A stretch of DNA of 48,253 bases. Source: UBA4717 sp002404395. Lineage in GTDB: Bacteria; Bacillota; Clostridia; Oscillospirales; CAG-272. Shown piece after piece: positions 1 to 8,937 of this stretch (the stretch's first letter is position 1; every line of letters begins with the position of its first letter). The notes beneath the pieces were generated by a model. It did not search any database. It saw only the letters and a program-made list of their open reading frames with translations, and was not told the DNA's origin. Location of the stretch: contig CALFNW010000009.1 of assembly GCA_937902275.1 (NCBI GenBank), positions 1-48,253 of the forward strand, given 5' to 3'. Position numbers and translations under genes: made by a program.

Positions 1-11
1 GACATTAAAAT

Positions 12-47
12 ATGCACCTCCAAAAGTGTCTAACTTTTGGGGTGCAT
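12..47. terminator. Hairpin at window edge, possible terminator of an upstream gene
   Basis: Positions 12-27 and 33-47 form a stem of about 15 bp with one bulged T and a 5-nt loop. The stem has a GC-rich base and an A/T apex, like several terminators later in the window. No T-run follows directly; the nearest is at 61-67. It precedes the uvrB promoter and probably ends a gene outside the window. Confidence 0.4.
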
Positions 48-98
48 ATCAAATCGGTGCTTTTTTTACCTGACTTTTAATAATGAATAATTTTGCTG

Positions 99-127
99 TT
101 GACATTAAAAAAAATATGTGATACAAT
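99..127 (+). promoter_or_regulatory. SigA-type promoter of uvrBA
   Basis: TTGACA at 99-104 and TACAAT at 122-127 are separated by exactly 17 bp, close to the vegetative consensus. The expected start of transcription falls inside the adjoining LexA box, so repressor binding would block the promoter. Confidence 0.85.
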
Positions 128-129
128 AT

Positions 130-143
130 CGAACAGATGTTCG
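130..143 (+). promoter_or_regulatory. LexA (DinR) SOS box upstream of uvrB
   Basis: CGAACAGATGTTCG is a full inverted repeat CGAAC-N4-GTTCG, the Gram-positive LexA/DinR operator form. It starts 2 bp after the -10 box and ends 19 bp before the uvrB ATG. This is the expected place for DNA-damage control of uvrBA. Confidence 0.85.
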
Positions 144-162
144 ATAACGTTCGGAAGGAGGG

Positions 163-2151
163 ATGGCTACGGACAAATTTAAGCTTGTTTCCCCATATAA
201 GCCGACGGGAGATCAGCCGGAGGCGATAGCGGAGCTGACCGAAGGAATAAACAAAGGCTATATGGCGCAAACGCTGCTCGGCGTTACCGGAAGCGGCAAG
301 ACGTTCACTATGGCAAACGTTATTGCAAACTGTAACCGACCGACGCTGGTGCTCGCGCACAACAAAACGCTTGCCGCACAGCTTTGCAGTGAATTCAGAG
401 AATTTTTTCCGGAAAACGCAGTTGAATTTTTCGTCAGCTATTATGACTATTATCAGCCCGAAGCCTATGTGCCGGGCAAGGATATGTATATTGAGAAGGA
501 CAGTTCAATAAATGATGAGATAGACAAGCTCAGACACAGCGCGACCGGCGCACTGTTTGAACGCCGCGACGTGATAATAGTATCGAGCGTCTCCTGTATT
601 TACTCGCTCGGCGACCCGTCGCAGTATAATGAGATGGTTATTTCGCTCAGACCGGGAATGTTGATGGACCGCAACGATTTTATCAGGCGGCTTATTTCAA
701 TGAGCTATGAGCGCAATGACCTGAATCTGGTGCGTGACAAATTCAGAGTACGCGGCGATATTGTTGAGGTATTACCGGCGTCAAGCTCGGAAAGAGCGAT
801 CCGGGTTGAGTTTTTCGGGGATGAGATAGAGCGCATCACCGAAGTAAACGTGCTGACCGGCGAAGTGATACGTCAGATGTCGTTTACTATGATATTCCCG
901 GCAACACACTATGCCGTCACCGATGAACGGCGTGAGCAGGCGATCGCCGAGATTGAAGCGGAGCTTGACGAGCGCGTTAAATTTTTCAAGGCGCAGGGAA
1001 AGCTTTTGGAGGCACAACGGATCGAAGAGCGCACACGGTATGATATTGAAATGCTCAGGGAGGTCGGATTCTGCTCGGGTGTGGAGAACTATTCGCGGGT
1101 AATGTCCGGCAGAGCACCCGGTTCGACGCCCTATACCCTGCTTGATTATTTTCCCAAGGACTTTTTACTTTTCGTCGACGAATCCCACGTTACGCTGCCT
1201 CAGGTGCGCGGAATGAGCGCAGGCGACCGCGCAAGGAAGCAGAACCTGGTCGAATACGGTTTCAGACTGCCGTCCGCATACGATAACCGTCCGTTGTTTT
1301 TTGACGAGTTTGAAAAGAAGCTCGGACAGACGATCTATGTCAGCGCAACGCCTCAGGAATATGAAAAATCGAAGTCGTCTCAGATAGTCGAGCAGATCAT
1401 CAGACCTACGGGACTTACCGATCCCGTGATAGATGTGCGTCCGATAAAAGGTCAGATCGATGATCTGATAGGAGAGATAAACGAACGCATCGAACGCGAA
1501 GAGCGAGTGCTTGTCACGACGCTTACGAAAAAAATGGCAGAGGATCTGACCGAGTATCTTGAGGATAACGGAATCAAGGTCAGATATATTCATCACACGG
1601 TCGAAACCATGGAGCGCATGGAGATCATACGCGATCTCCGACTCGGAAAATTCGATGTGCTTGTCGGTATCAATCTGCTCAGAGAAGGACTTGATATTCC
1701 GGAGGTCTCGCTTGTGGCGATACTTGATGCCGATAAGGAAGGCTTTTTGCGCAGCGATACGTCGCTGATACAAACGATAGGCCGCGCCGCACGAAACGCC
1801 GGAGGTAAGGTGATCATGTACGCGGACACCGTTACCCGCTCAATGCGCTCGGCGATCGACGAAACCGAACGCCGCCGAAAGATACAGACTGAATACAACG
1901 AAAAACACGGAATAATTCCGCAAACGATAAAAAAAGAGGTTCGCGATCTGATAGAGATCGGAATATCCGACGATTCGGAGAAGGAATCGGGAAAGCGCAC
2001 AAAGTCCGGAAAGCTTTCGGTAAAGGACAGAGAGAAGCTTATTTCGACTCTGACCGAGGAGATGAAGCACGCTTCGGCTTCGCTTGACTTTGAAAGAGCC
2101 GCGGTGCTTCGCGATAAGATATTCGAATTGAAGAGGCAAAAGAGCGAATAA
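163..2151 (+). CDS. uvrB: UvrABC excision nuclease subunit B
   Basis: UvrB is the damage-verifying helicase-like subunit of nucleotide excision repair. It is loaded by UvrA and recruits UvrC. The 662-residue protein has the family length. Walker A GVTGSGKT lies at residues 40-47, the tyrosine-rich beta-hairpin (YYDYYQPEAYVP) near residue 95, the DESH helicase motif near 340, and a C-terminal UVR motif (about 625-655) that contacts UvrC. The ATG is preceded by GGAAGGAGG; the strongest AAGGAGG core is only 1 nt from the ATG, which is unusually tight, but no other in-frame start fits the conserved N-terminus. It is followed 27 nt later by uvrA, so the pair forms an SOS-regulated operon. Confidence 0.98.
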   Translation: MATDKFKLVSPYKPTGDQPEAIAELTEGINKGYMAQTLLGVTGSGKTFTMANVIANCNRPTLVLAHNKTLAAQLCSEFREFFPENAVEFFVSYYDYYQPEAYVPGKDMYIEKDSSINDEIDKLRHSATGALFERRDVIIVSSVSCIYSLGDPSQYNEMVISLRPGMLMDRNDFIRRLISMSYERNDLNLVRDKFRVRGDIVEVLPASSSERAIRVEFFGDEIERITEVNVLTGEVIRQMSFTMIFPATHYAVTDERREQAIAEIEAELDERVKFFKAQGKLLEAQRIEERTRYDIEMLREVGFCSGVENYSRVMSGRAPGSTPYTLLDYFPKDFLLFVDESHVTLPQVRGMSAGDRARKQNLVEYGFRLPSAYDNRPLFFDEFEKKLGQTIYVSATPQEYEKSKSSQIVEQIIRPTGLTDPVIDVRPIKGQIDDLIGEINERIEREERVLVTTLTKKMAEDLTEYLEDNGIKVRYIHHTVETMERMEIIRDLRLGKFDVLVGINLLREGLDIPEVSLVAILDADKEGFLRSDTSLIQTIGRAARNAGGKVIMYADTVTRSMRSAIDETERRRKIQTEYNEKHGIIPQTIKKEVRDLIEIGISDDSEKESGKRTKSGKLSVKDREKLISTLTEEMKHASASLDFERAAVLRDKIFELKRQKSE

Positions 2152-2178
2152 GACCGCTCGCAGAAAATTGGAGTAGAT

Positions 2179-5040
2179 ATGGCAGAGCTGAAACTCAAGG
2201 GTGTTCGGGTGAACAACCTTAAAAATATTGATCTGACGATCCCGCGCGACAAGCTTGTGGTGTTTACCGGGCTGTCGGGTTCGGGAAAATCGTCGCTTGC
2301 ATTTGATACGATCTACGCTGAGGGACACCGCCGTTTTGTAGAATCACTGTCGTCGTACGCAAGAATGTTTATCGGTCAGCTTGACAAGCCCGATCTTGAT
2401 TCGATAGAGGGCTTGTCTCCGTCAATTTCGATCGACCAAAAAACTACATCGAAGAATCCGCGTTCCACAGTCGGAACCGTGACCGAGATCTATGATTATC
2501 TGAGACTTTTGTACGCAAGAGTCGGAATACCTCACTGCCCGGTCTGCGGCAGGGAGATAAGGATGCAGACGACCGACGAAATAATCGACCGTATAATGAA
2601 TATCGGTGTCGGCACCCGCTTTTTGGTGCTGGCACCGGTGGTACGCGCGCAAAAGGGCAGACACGAAAAGGTGTTTGCGGATGCAAAGAAGAAAGGATAT
2701 GTGCGTGTAAGGGTTGACGGAAACCTCTATGAGCTTGACGAGGAGATCGTTCTTGACAAAAATAAGAAACATTCGATAGAAGTAGTTGTTGACCGACTTG
2801 TGCTGAGAGACGACATTCGCACGAGACTTGCCGATTCGGTCGAATCGGCGCTTGCGCTTGCCGACGGAAATCTTTTGATACACACGATAGGCAAAGACGG
2901 GGAACCCGACGAAGAATATCCGTTTTCGCAGAGTTATGCCTGCCCCGAGCACGGGATCAGCCTCGGCGAGCTTACGCCGCGAATGTTTTCGTTCAACAAT
3001 CCGTCGGGAGCCTGCCCCGATTGTGCGGGACTCGGGGAGACGCGGATCATTTCGGCGCAGAAGGTCATTCCCGACACGAGTCTGACCCTGCGCGAAGGTG
3101 CAATAAATGTCAACGGCTTCAAGAGTATAGCTGAGGATAGTTGGATGGGACCGCTTGTTATTGCGGTCGGTAAGGCGCACGGATTCGACATTGATACTCC
3201 GATAAAGGATTTTTCAAAAAGCGCGCTTGATGCATTGCTTAACGGAACCGGTAAGGAAAAATATTTTGTTGTTCGCTACTATGAGGGCGTTGAACACAGG
3301 CGCGACGCGACCTTTGACGGCGTGCTGAATATAATAAAGCAGCGCTACGATATGATGCACAACGAGTATTATGAGGAATTCGTGGACTTTGTCGAATGTC
3401 CGCGCTGCCGCGGCAGACGGCTTAACGATAACTCGCTTTCGGTTACCGTCGGCGGCATAAATATTGACGAATATTGCAGAAAATCGGTCTCCGACGCACT
3501 TGATTTTACCGAGGGCCTTAAATTTACCGAAGTCGAAAATCAGATCGCAAAGGAAATAGTTAAGGAGATCAGGTCAAGACTCGGCTTTTTGAAAAGCGTG
3601 GGCCTAGAATATCTGAGCCTTTCGCGAAAAGCGGGAACACTGTCGGGCGGTGAGGCTCAGCGCATCCGACTTGCGACCCAGATAGGTTCGGCGCTTATCG
3701 GTGTGCTTTATGTGCTTGACGAGCCGAGCATCGGACTGCATCAGCGCGATAACGGCAAGCTTATTGCGACGCTTAAGCGGCTGCGGGATCTAGGCAACAG
3801 CCTTATAGTGGTGGAGCATGACGAGGAGACCATCGAAGCCGCCGATTATGTGGTGGATATCGGACCGGGCGCCGGGATCCACGGCGGCGAGGTGATTGCG
3901 GCAGGCACTCCCGAGGAGATAAGGAATTCTCCGACATCGATAACGGGAGCGTTCCTTTCGGGACGCGAAAAGATCCCCGTTCCCGAAAAACGCAGGAGCG
4001 GCAACGGAAATCTGCTGAAGATCGTTGGTGCGAGACAGAATAACCTAAAGAATATTGATGTTGAAATTCCGCTCGGAGAGTTTGTCTGCGTTACGGGAGT
4101 TTCCGGCTCGGGTAAGTCTTCACTCATAAATTCGATACTGTTGAACAAGCTTGCAAAAGAGCTTAACCGTGCTTATACCGTGCCGGGAGCACATGAGCGG
4201 ATCGAGGGTATTGAAAATTTAGACAAGGTCATAGCAATAGATCAAAGTCCGATAGGCAGGACGCCGCGCTCAAATCCGGCGACTTACACGGGACTTTTCG
4301 GCGATATCCGCGAACTTTTCGCCAAAACTCCCGATGCCAAAATGAGAGGATATACCGCCGGAAGATTTTCGTTTAATGTCAAAGGCGGGCGCTGCGAGGC
4401 GTGTGAAGGCGATGGTGTTAAAAAGATAGAGATGCATTTTCTCCCCGACGTTTATGTTACCTGCGATGTGTGCAAGGGGAAAAGGTACAACCGAGATACG
4501 CTTGACGTAAAATATAAAGGCAAGAGCATTTCGGACGTGTTGGAAATGACGGTGGACGAAGCCTTTGCGTTTTTCTCCGAAATACCGTCGATCGCCAAAA
4601 AGCTGAAAACGCTCGTTGATGTCGGACTCGGCTATATCAAGGTCGGACAGTCGTCAACTACACTTTCCGGCGGCGAGGCACAGCGGGTGAAGCTTTCGAC
4701 CGAACTGTCTAAGCGTGCAACCGGAAAGACCGTATATATACTTGACGAACCGACGACCGGACTGCATATGGCGGATGTCAAAAAACTGCTTGAGGTCTTG
4801 GAACGGTTGGTCGACGCCGGAAACAGCGTAATAGTTATCGAGCATAATCTTGACGTTATAAAATGCGCCGACTATATTGTTGACCTCGGTCCGGAGGGCG
4901 GAGACTTAGGCGGCAGATTGGTGGCTTGCGGTACGCCCGAGCAGGTGGCGGAAGTCGAGCAGTCTTATACGGGTCAATATATCAAGAAGTATCTTGAAAA
5001 AGACCGTGCGGGCAGCCTGTGCGGACGTTCGAACGGTTGA
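2179..5040 (+). CDS. uvrA: UvrABC excision nuclease subunit A
   Basis: UvrA is the damage-sensing ABC-type ATPase dimer that delivers UvrB to lesions. At 953 residues it is of normal length. It shows two ABC cassettes: Walker A GLSGSGKS at residues 31-38 and GVSGSGKSS in the second half, two LSGGEAQR signature motifs, and CxxC zinc-binding pairs (CPVCGRE; CPDCAG; CPRCRGRR; CEACEGDG with CDVCKGKR). The ATG follows GGAG by 5 nt. The gene lies 27 nt after uvrB and is transcribed with it; a strong terminator follows. Confidence 0.98.
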   Translation: MAELKLKGVRVNNLKNIDLTIPRDKLVVFTGLSGSGKSSLAFDTIYAEGHRRFVESLSSYARMFIGQLDKPDLDSIEGLSPSISIDQKTTSKNPRSTVGTVTEIYDYLRLLYARVGIPHCPVCGREIRMQTTDEIIDRIMNIGVGTRFLVLAPVVRAQKGRHEKVFADAKKKGYVRVRVDGNLYELDEEIVLDKNKKHSIEVVVDRLVLRDDIRTRLADSVESALALADGNLLIHTIGKDGEPDEEYPFSQSYACPEHGISLGELTPRMFSFNNPSGACPDCAGLGETRIISAQKVIPDTSLTLREGAINVNGFKSIAEDSWMGPLVIAVGKAHGFDIDTPIKDFSKSALDALLNGTGKEKYFVVRYYEGVEHRRDATFDGVLNIIKQRYDMMHNEYYEEFVDFVECPRCRGRRLNDNSLSVTVGGINIDEYCRKSVSDALDFTEGLKFTEVENQIAKEIVKEIRSRLGFLKSVGLEYLSLSRKAGTLSGGEAQRIRLATQIGSALIGVLYVLDEPSIGLHQRDNGKLIATLKRLRDLGNSLIVVEHDEETIEAADYVVDIGPGAGIHGGEVIAAGTPEEIRNSPTSITGAFLSGREKIPVPEKRRSGNGNLLKIVGARQNNLKNIDVEIPLGEFVCVTGVSGSGKSSLINSILLNKLAKELNRAYTVPGAHERIEGIENLDKVIAIDQSPIGRTPRSNPATYTGLFGDIRELFAKTPDAKMRGYTAGRFSFNVKGGRCEACEGDGVKKIEMHFLPDVYVTCDVCKGKRYNRDTLDVKYKGKSISDVLEMTVDEAFAFFSEIPSIAKKLKTLVDVGLGYIKVGQSSTTLSGGEAQRVKLSTELSKRATGKTVYILDEPTTGLHMADVKKLLEVLERLVDAGNSVIVIEHNLDVIKCADYIVDLGPEGGDLGGRLVACGTPEQVAEVEQSYTGQYIKKYLEKDRAGSLCGRSNG

Positions 5041-5101
5041 GCGCGACGGTGTATGAGTCTGTTTGCCACGGCAGGCTCGTACTTCACGGCTTACCGCACG
5101 C

Positions 5102-5150
5102 ACAAGAAGGACGAAGATCCCACTCGGGTTCTTCGTCCTTCTTGTTTTTT
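5102..5150 (+). terminator. Rho-independent terminator of uvrBA
   Basis: Arms 5102-5117 and 5130-5145 match over 16 bp (ACAAGAAGGACGAAGA and its complement) and are followed by a run of T to 5150. Because the 5' arm begins with an A-rich stretch it may also serve the convergent minus-strand gene that ends at 5166. Confidence 0.9.
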
Positions 5151-5165
5151 AGCATGATCGGGTAT

Positions 5166-5765
5166 TCACTTTGAGTCCGAGACATCTTTAAACTCGGTGT
5201 AAACGGTGTCGTCGTTCAATTCATCATTTTGCTTGAAGGCTCTGACGGTGTATGCGACCACGCAAAGATTCTGTACGCCGTCAACGATCAGCGTTATACC
5301 GAGCGTGACCATGAGCGCGGCGGCGCCTTCCAGCGGAGAAACTATCAGAAAGATTCCGACAAGGCAGGTAAGAACGGCGAGGACGAGCACTATCCACCAT
5401 CCGGACATTCCGAACTTTTTGGCGTCGCGAGCGGTCTGGATACGGAAAGTGCCGTCGATCAACACCGAGATTCCGATTATGATCGGTATAACGGTCGCGA
5501 TTCCGAACGGATGAAAGAGAATGAGTAATCCGGCGGCAAGCGAAAAGATCCCGAGCGAAAGATCGAACTGAAAAGCGAGCCTGAACATATCCTTAGAAAA
5601 ATAGCTGATGATCTTTACCGTTCCGAATACGGTCATTACCGCGCCGATGAAATAGCAGACGGTAATCATTGACGTGTTCGGAAACACCGTAATTATTATG
5701 CCGAGCGCGATCATAAGCACCGACATTACTATATAAGCCCATTTGATCTTTTTCACTGTGTTCAT
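5166..5765 (-). CDS. DUF308 (HdeD-like) membrane protein
   Basis: The 199-residue protein consists of about six hydrophobic segments in two repeated triplets, the layout of the DUF308/HdeD family. Members are small integral membrane proteins of unclear role, some linked to acid or envelope stress. The tail is hydrophilic and acidic (from KQNDELNDDTVY). The start is set at the ATG at 5765, which has AAAGGAAG about 8 nt upstream; an in-frame TTG 18 nt further out lacks a ribosome site and would put that site inside the gene. It lies 42 nt after the neighbouring membrane-protein gene and is probably cotranscribed with it. Family assignment is from sequence character and recall of the family, not an alignment. 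Confidence 0.8.
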   Translation of the reverse strand: MNTVKKIKWAYIVMSVLMIALGIIITVFPNTSMITVCYFIGAVMTVFGTVKIISYFSKDMFRLAFQFDLSLGIFSLAAGLLILFHPFGIATVIPIIIGISVLIDGTFRIQTARDAKKFGMSGWWIVLVLAVLTCLVGIFLIVSPLEGAAALMVTLGITLIVDGVQNLCVVAYTVRAFKQNDELNDDTVYTEFKDVSDSK

Positions 5766-5807
5766 TTCTATGCTTCCTTTCAAAAGTTAAAATAATTACA
5801 GATTCGG

Positions 5808-6584
5808 TCATTTACCGTTTTTCTTGCGGGAACGGGAAAGTATTTCGTACGCTTCCTTGTATTTTCCTTTTTTCAGACGGTCGAATGCGTTGAACAGATG
5901 ATCGTGTATAATATTCTTCTTTTCAACTAAGCTTTGGTATTTTTCTTTAAGGGCTTCCGAGGACTCGGCTTTGTTTTTTAAATACAGCGTGCTGCCTGAA
6001 ACATTTTTGCCTATGCTGTTTGAAATGCTTTCAAGCATATGTGAGACTTCGGTGATTTTTTTCATTCGTCCGTCAAGCTTGAGCGCGTGGAAGCCGGTAA
6101 GCAGGGTGTCGGTAATGATCATGACCGAAAATACGGTGAGCAGTATTGTTGACAGTACCTGAGGCATCCTTTCGACTAATGCGCGTATTGCGGGATGCAC
6201 GGCATAAATTACACCCATGCATCCGATTCCCCACATGACCGAGAACGCAAGACATACGTAGCCTTTGATATTGAACGGCATATCGGAATAATCCCACAGC
6301 CGTTCACCGAGCAGCTTTTCCGTGAGGAATCCGATCAGGTACTCGACTGCCGAGGTTATCAGTGTTGAGAGCACAAATACCAAAAACCAATTGCTTTTGA
6401 TAGGCTCAAGTAAAAGCAGAACGGCGACCACTCCGATGCCGTAGATCGGGCATATCGGGCCGAGTAAGAAGCCGCGGTTGACAAATTTGCCTTCGACCAG
6501 CGCGGCGAATGCGACTTCGCATATCCAACCGATAAAACCGTAAATAAAGAAAAATGTCAGAAGCTCAAAAAAATCGTATTGCAT
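5808..6584 (-). CDS. Putative ABC-transporter-type membrane protein (CmpB-like family)
   Basis: The 258-residue protein has an N-terminal block of five to six transmembrane segments containing the conserved YGFIGWICE start and GPICPIYGIG motif. This is typical of the ABC_trans_CmpB (type IV permease-like) family common in Clostridia. A cytoplasmic, lysine-rich and probably coiled C-terminal tail follows (about 170-258). Transport has not been shown for the family, so the substrate is unknown. Start ATG with AAAGGAG 11 nt upstream. A TATAAT -10 box (minus strand, 6644-6649) lies about 60 bp upstream without a clear -35. It heads a two-gene minus-strand unit with the DUF308 gene. Confidence 0.75.
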   Translation of the reverse strand: MQYDFFELLTFFFIYGFIGWICEVAFAALVEGKFVNRGFLLGPICPIYGIGVVAVLLLLEPIKSNWFLVFVLSTLITSAVEYLIGFLTEKLLGERLWDYSDMPFNIKGYVCLAFSVMWGIGCMGVIYAVHPAIRALVERMPQVLSTILLTVFSVMIITDTLLTGFHALKLDGRMKKITEVSHMLESISNSIGKNVSGSTLYLKNKAESSEALKEKYQSLVEKKNIIHDHLFNAFDRLKKGKYKEAYEILSRSRKKNGK

Positions 6585-6678
6585 AAGCTGCTTGTCTCCT
6601 TTGCGGTATTTTGGGGTTGAGCCATGCTTTGCCCCACAGTTTAATTATACCCCGAATATATTGTAATTTATATAAACA

Positions 6679-6722
6679 AAAAGGGACTTATGTCTGAAAT
6701 TCGGACATAAGCCTCTTTTTGT
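6679..6722 (-). terminator. Terminator after the TetR gene
   Basis: CTTATGTC at 6687-6694 pairs with GACATAAG at 6704-6711, with further pairs toward the loop. The stem is flanked by A-runs and T-runs on both sides, so it can work in either direction. It ends the minus-strand aminotransferase-TetR unit 11 nt beyond the TetR stop and separates it from the 6584 gene. Confidence 0.8.
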
Positions 6723-6732
6723 ATGGATCTTG

Positions 6733-7296
6733 CTAATTTTTCCGCGCGGCGGACTCAAGCGCGCGCATGGCGCTTCCGTCGAAAAGTTCGCCGATACGGC
6801 GGATGCTTTCCATCGGGTCGTCCTTCATATCACGGTCAAGCCATTCAAGGAAGAGACCGATTATAGCGTGCCTGTAGAAAGCCGATATGCAGAAAATATC
6901 CGATTCGGAAACATTTTTGCCCTCTGCAAGCGTCTTTATGTAGTCCGACATAAGCTTCTGCATCACGCGATTGAGGTATAACTCAAGCTGACCGCGGTCG
7001 GCGGATCTGTATACGTGATATACCGCTTTCCGATTATTTAAAGCAAATTCGGCGGCAGCGGAAATTCCCGAGGCAAGATTTCCGTAATGTTCAGTCGAGG
7101 ATGCAAATTTCCGTGTCTCGGTTTCAAAGATGTCCTCAAGCAGGTCGTATATATCCTTATAGTGATAATAAAAGGTATTGCGATTTATCCCGCAGTCGAT
7201 AACAATGTCCTTTACGGTGATTTTGTCGAGCGGATATGTGCCGAGAAGCTTAACAAGCGAGGCTGCTATGGCTTTTCTTGTGAGTTCCTTTGACAT
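6733..7296 (-). CDS. TetR/AcrR-family transcriptional regulator
   Basis: The 187-residue protein begins with a TetR helix-turn-helix (about residues 8-55). The recognition part reads KITVKDIVIDCGINRNTFYYHYKD, including the FYYHYKD signature of the family. The rest is a helical ligand domain of the type seen in small clostridial TetR proteins (TetR_C_8-like). The ATG at 7296 has GGAGG 8 nt upstream. It lies 53 nt downstream of the aminotransferase gene on the same strand and is probably cotranscribed. The ligand and target cannot be told from the sequence. Confidence 0.88.
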   Translation of the reverse strand: MSKELTRKAIAASLVKLLGTYPLDKITVKDIVIDCGINRNTFYYHYKDIYDLLEDIFETETRKFASSTEHYGNLASGISAAAEFALNNRKAVYHVYRSADRGQLELYLNRVMQKLMSDYIKTLAEGKNVSESDIFCISAFYRHAIIGLFLEWLDRDMKDDPMESIRRIGELFDGSAMRALESAARKN

Positions 7297-7349
7297 TATC
7301 TGACCTCCGTCGGCTTTTTCGTTATTGTTGTGTGTTGACGGGATTCGGT

Positions 7350-8636
7350 TTAATCGCAGGCATGAAGATTTTCAAGCGCGGCAAGCTTTACGCAAAGGCA
7401 AAGCACCTCGCTTGCGATAAGAAGCTCTTCGTTCGGCGGGAAGGTCGGGGCGATCCTCAAATTGCGGTCGAGCGGATCTTTACCGTAAGGGAAGGTCGCG
7501 CCGGCAGGGGTCAGCTTTACGCCGAGCTCGTTTACAAGCTCGTAGACTCTTGAGGCACAGCCGTTTAATACGTTAAGACTTATAAAATAGCCTCCGCGCG
7601 GCTTCGTCCATCTTGCAATACCCGTATCTGCAAGATTTTTTTCAAGCGTTTCAAGTACAATGTCGAATTTGGGCTTGATTATCTGCGCGTGCTGGCGCAT
7701 ATGGTCAAGGATACCCTCGGCATTTCCGAAATATTTGACATGACGGATCATGTTGATCTTATCGTATCCGATAGTCTGCACCGTCATAATATTTTTGATC
7801 TGTTCGAGATTGGCTTCACTTGCTGCCATGATCGCGACGCCCGAGCCGGGGAAGGTGATCTTTGAAGTGGAGGCAAAGTAGAATATCCGATCTTCCGTGC
7901 CGAGCTTCTCGGATTCGGTGAAGATGTCGAGCAGCTTGACCGGGTGATCGACGTCAAAATCATGAACCGCATATGCATTGTCCCAGAATATTCTGAAATC
8001 GGTTGCGGCGGGCTTCAGGGCTGCGAAGCGTCTGACTGTCTCATCGGAATAAATGAAACCGCTCGGGTTTGAATATTTCGGAACACACCAGATGCCTTTG
8101 ATCGAGGCGTCTGATCCCACAAGCGACTCCACTGCGTCCATGTCAGGTCCGTTTTCGTATATCGGTATCGGAATCATCGTTATTCCGAGCGACTCGCAGA
8201 TAGCGAAGTGACGGTCATATCCGGGGCTCGGACAAAGGAACTTTACTTCATCAAGTTTGCCCCACGGTTTTTCGCTTCCGAGCACGCCGTAAAGCATGGC
8301 GCGCGCGACTGTATCGTACATGAGATTGAGGCTGGAATTGCCGGCGACGAGAATTTTTGAACTCGGTATACCGAGCAGGTCGGAAAAAAGCTTTTTGGCT
8401 TCGGGAATTCCGTCGAGCAGACCGTAGTTACGGCAGTCTATTCCCGATTCCGAGCGGCAGTCCTTGTCGTCCTTTACGACTCCGAGCATACCCATCGTCA
8501 GATCAAGCTGATCTTTGTTCGGCTTGCCGCGCGACATATCAAGCTTGAGTTTTTTTGCCTTGTATTCGTTAAACTGCTTGTCAAGCAATGCTTTTTCAGC
8601 TGCCATTTCTGCTTTTGTCATGTTTAAGTAATTCAT
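7350..8636 (-). CDS. PLP-dependent class I aminotransferase (aspartate-type)
   Basis: This is a fold-type I PLP enzyme of 428 residues. It resembles the Asp_aminotransf (PF12897) group of aspartate aminotransferases found in actinobacteria and clostridia. It shows MSRGKPN near the start, the NYGLLDGIPEAKKLFSDLLG motif, IFWDNAYAVHDF (Asp/Tyr contacts to PLP), the Schiff-base lysine in FASTSKITFPGSG, and the arginine of NLRIAPTFP. The start is set at ATG 8636, because the upstream in-frame TTG at 8666 places its first codons inside the GC-rich hairpin; only a weak GGGA precedes the ATG. It has its own promoter and a leader of about 170 nt with two strong stems. The next gene in the transcript is a TetR regulator. 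Confidence 0.9.
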   Translation of the reverse strand: MNYLNMTKAEMAAEKALLDKQFNEYKAKKLKLDMSRGKPNKDQLDLTMGMLGVVKDDKDCRSESGIDCRNYGLLDGIPEAKKLFSDLLGIPSSKILVAGNSSLNLMYDTVARAMLYGVLGSEKPWGKLDEVKFLCPSPGYDRHFAICESLGITMIPIPIYENGPDMDAVESLVGSDASIKGIWCVPKYSNPSGFIYSDETVRRFAALKPAATDFRIFWDNAYAVHDFDVDHPVKLLDIFTESEKLGTEDRIFYFASTSKITFPGSGVAIMAASEANLEQIKNIMTVQTIGYDKINMIRHVKYFGNAEGILDHMRQHAQIIKPKFDIVLETLEKNLADTGIARWTKPRGGYFISLNVLNGCASRVYELVNELGVKLTPAGATFPYGKDPLDRNLRIAPTFPPNEELLIASEVLCLCVKLAALENLHACD

Positions 8637-8647
8637 AGTAATCCCAT

Positions 8648-8662
8648 GCCGCCGGAGGCGGC
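8648..8662 (-). promoter_or_regulatory. Start-proximal hairpin element, copy a (aminotransferase)
   Basis: GCCGCC-GGA-GGCGGC forms a 6-bp GC stem with a 3-nt loop, ending 11 nt before the ATG at 8636. The following bases on the minus strand (GGGATTACTATG) resemble those after the other copies. It is one of seven such elements in this window. Confidence 0.6.
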
Positions 8663-8682
8663 TCAAATAGTAATCGGCAATT

Positions 8683-8766
8683 TTCGGAGAATACTGCAGG
8701 GCTTTTCTCCGAAGCTCGCAGGCGCGAAAAGCAATGTTCCCTTAGCGAGCGATTTAGCTTTTGCGC
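8683..8766 (-). promoter_or_regulatory. Two-stem structured leader of the aminotransferase mRNA
   Basis: Within the untranslated leader, 8683-8691 pairs with 8705-8713 (9 bp, TTCGGAGAA) and 8722-8732 pairs with 8757-8766 (GCGC-G-AAAAGC with GCTTTTGCGC, one bulge). Together with the hairpin at 8648-8662 this gives three stems between promoter and start codon. I do not recognise a known riboswitch or T-box; no T-box core (GGTGGNACC) is present. Confidence 0.45.
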
Positions 8767-8815
8767 TGTGACCTCACTGTTTGAACGTATATCTGTTCGA
8801 TATATGTCACCTGTA

Positions 8816-8844
8816 ATTATACTATGCATGAAAGCAAAATGCAA
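8816..8844 (-). promoter_or_regulatory. Promoter of the aminotransferase-TetR unit
   Basis: On the minus strand TTGCAT (8839-8844) and TATAAT (8816-8821) are 17 bp apart. An inverted repeat GAAC-N9-GTTC (8783-8799) lies just downstream of the expected start and could be an operator. Confidence 0.75.
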
Positions 8845-8937
8845 GATAAAAATACATGAAAATTCAAAAATCATACAGATAATTTTGCGAAAAATGCTCA
8901 ATATCGCGATCTTCCGCCGTGATCCTCGCCGCTGTGT

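Noticed and set aside
5027..5037. GTTCGAAC near the uvrA end as a second SOS site
   Set aside because: Half-sites in the wrong orientation and no spacer; chance palindrome within coding sequence.
8783..8799. GAAC...GTTC inverted repeat resembling a LexA box
   Set aside because: The half-sites are 9 nt apart instead of 4, so it does not fit the Gram-positive LexA spacing; kept only as a possible unknown operator.
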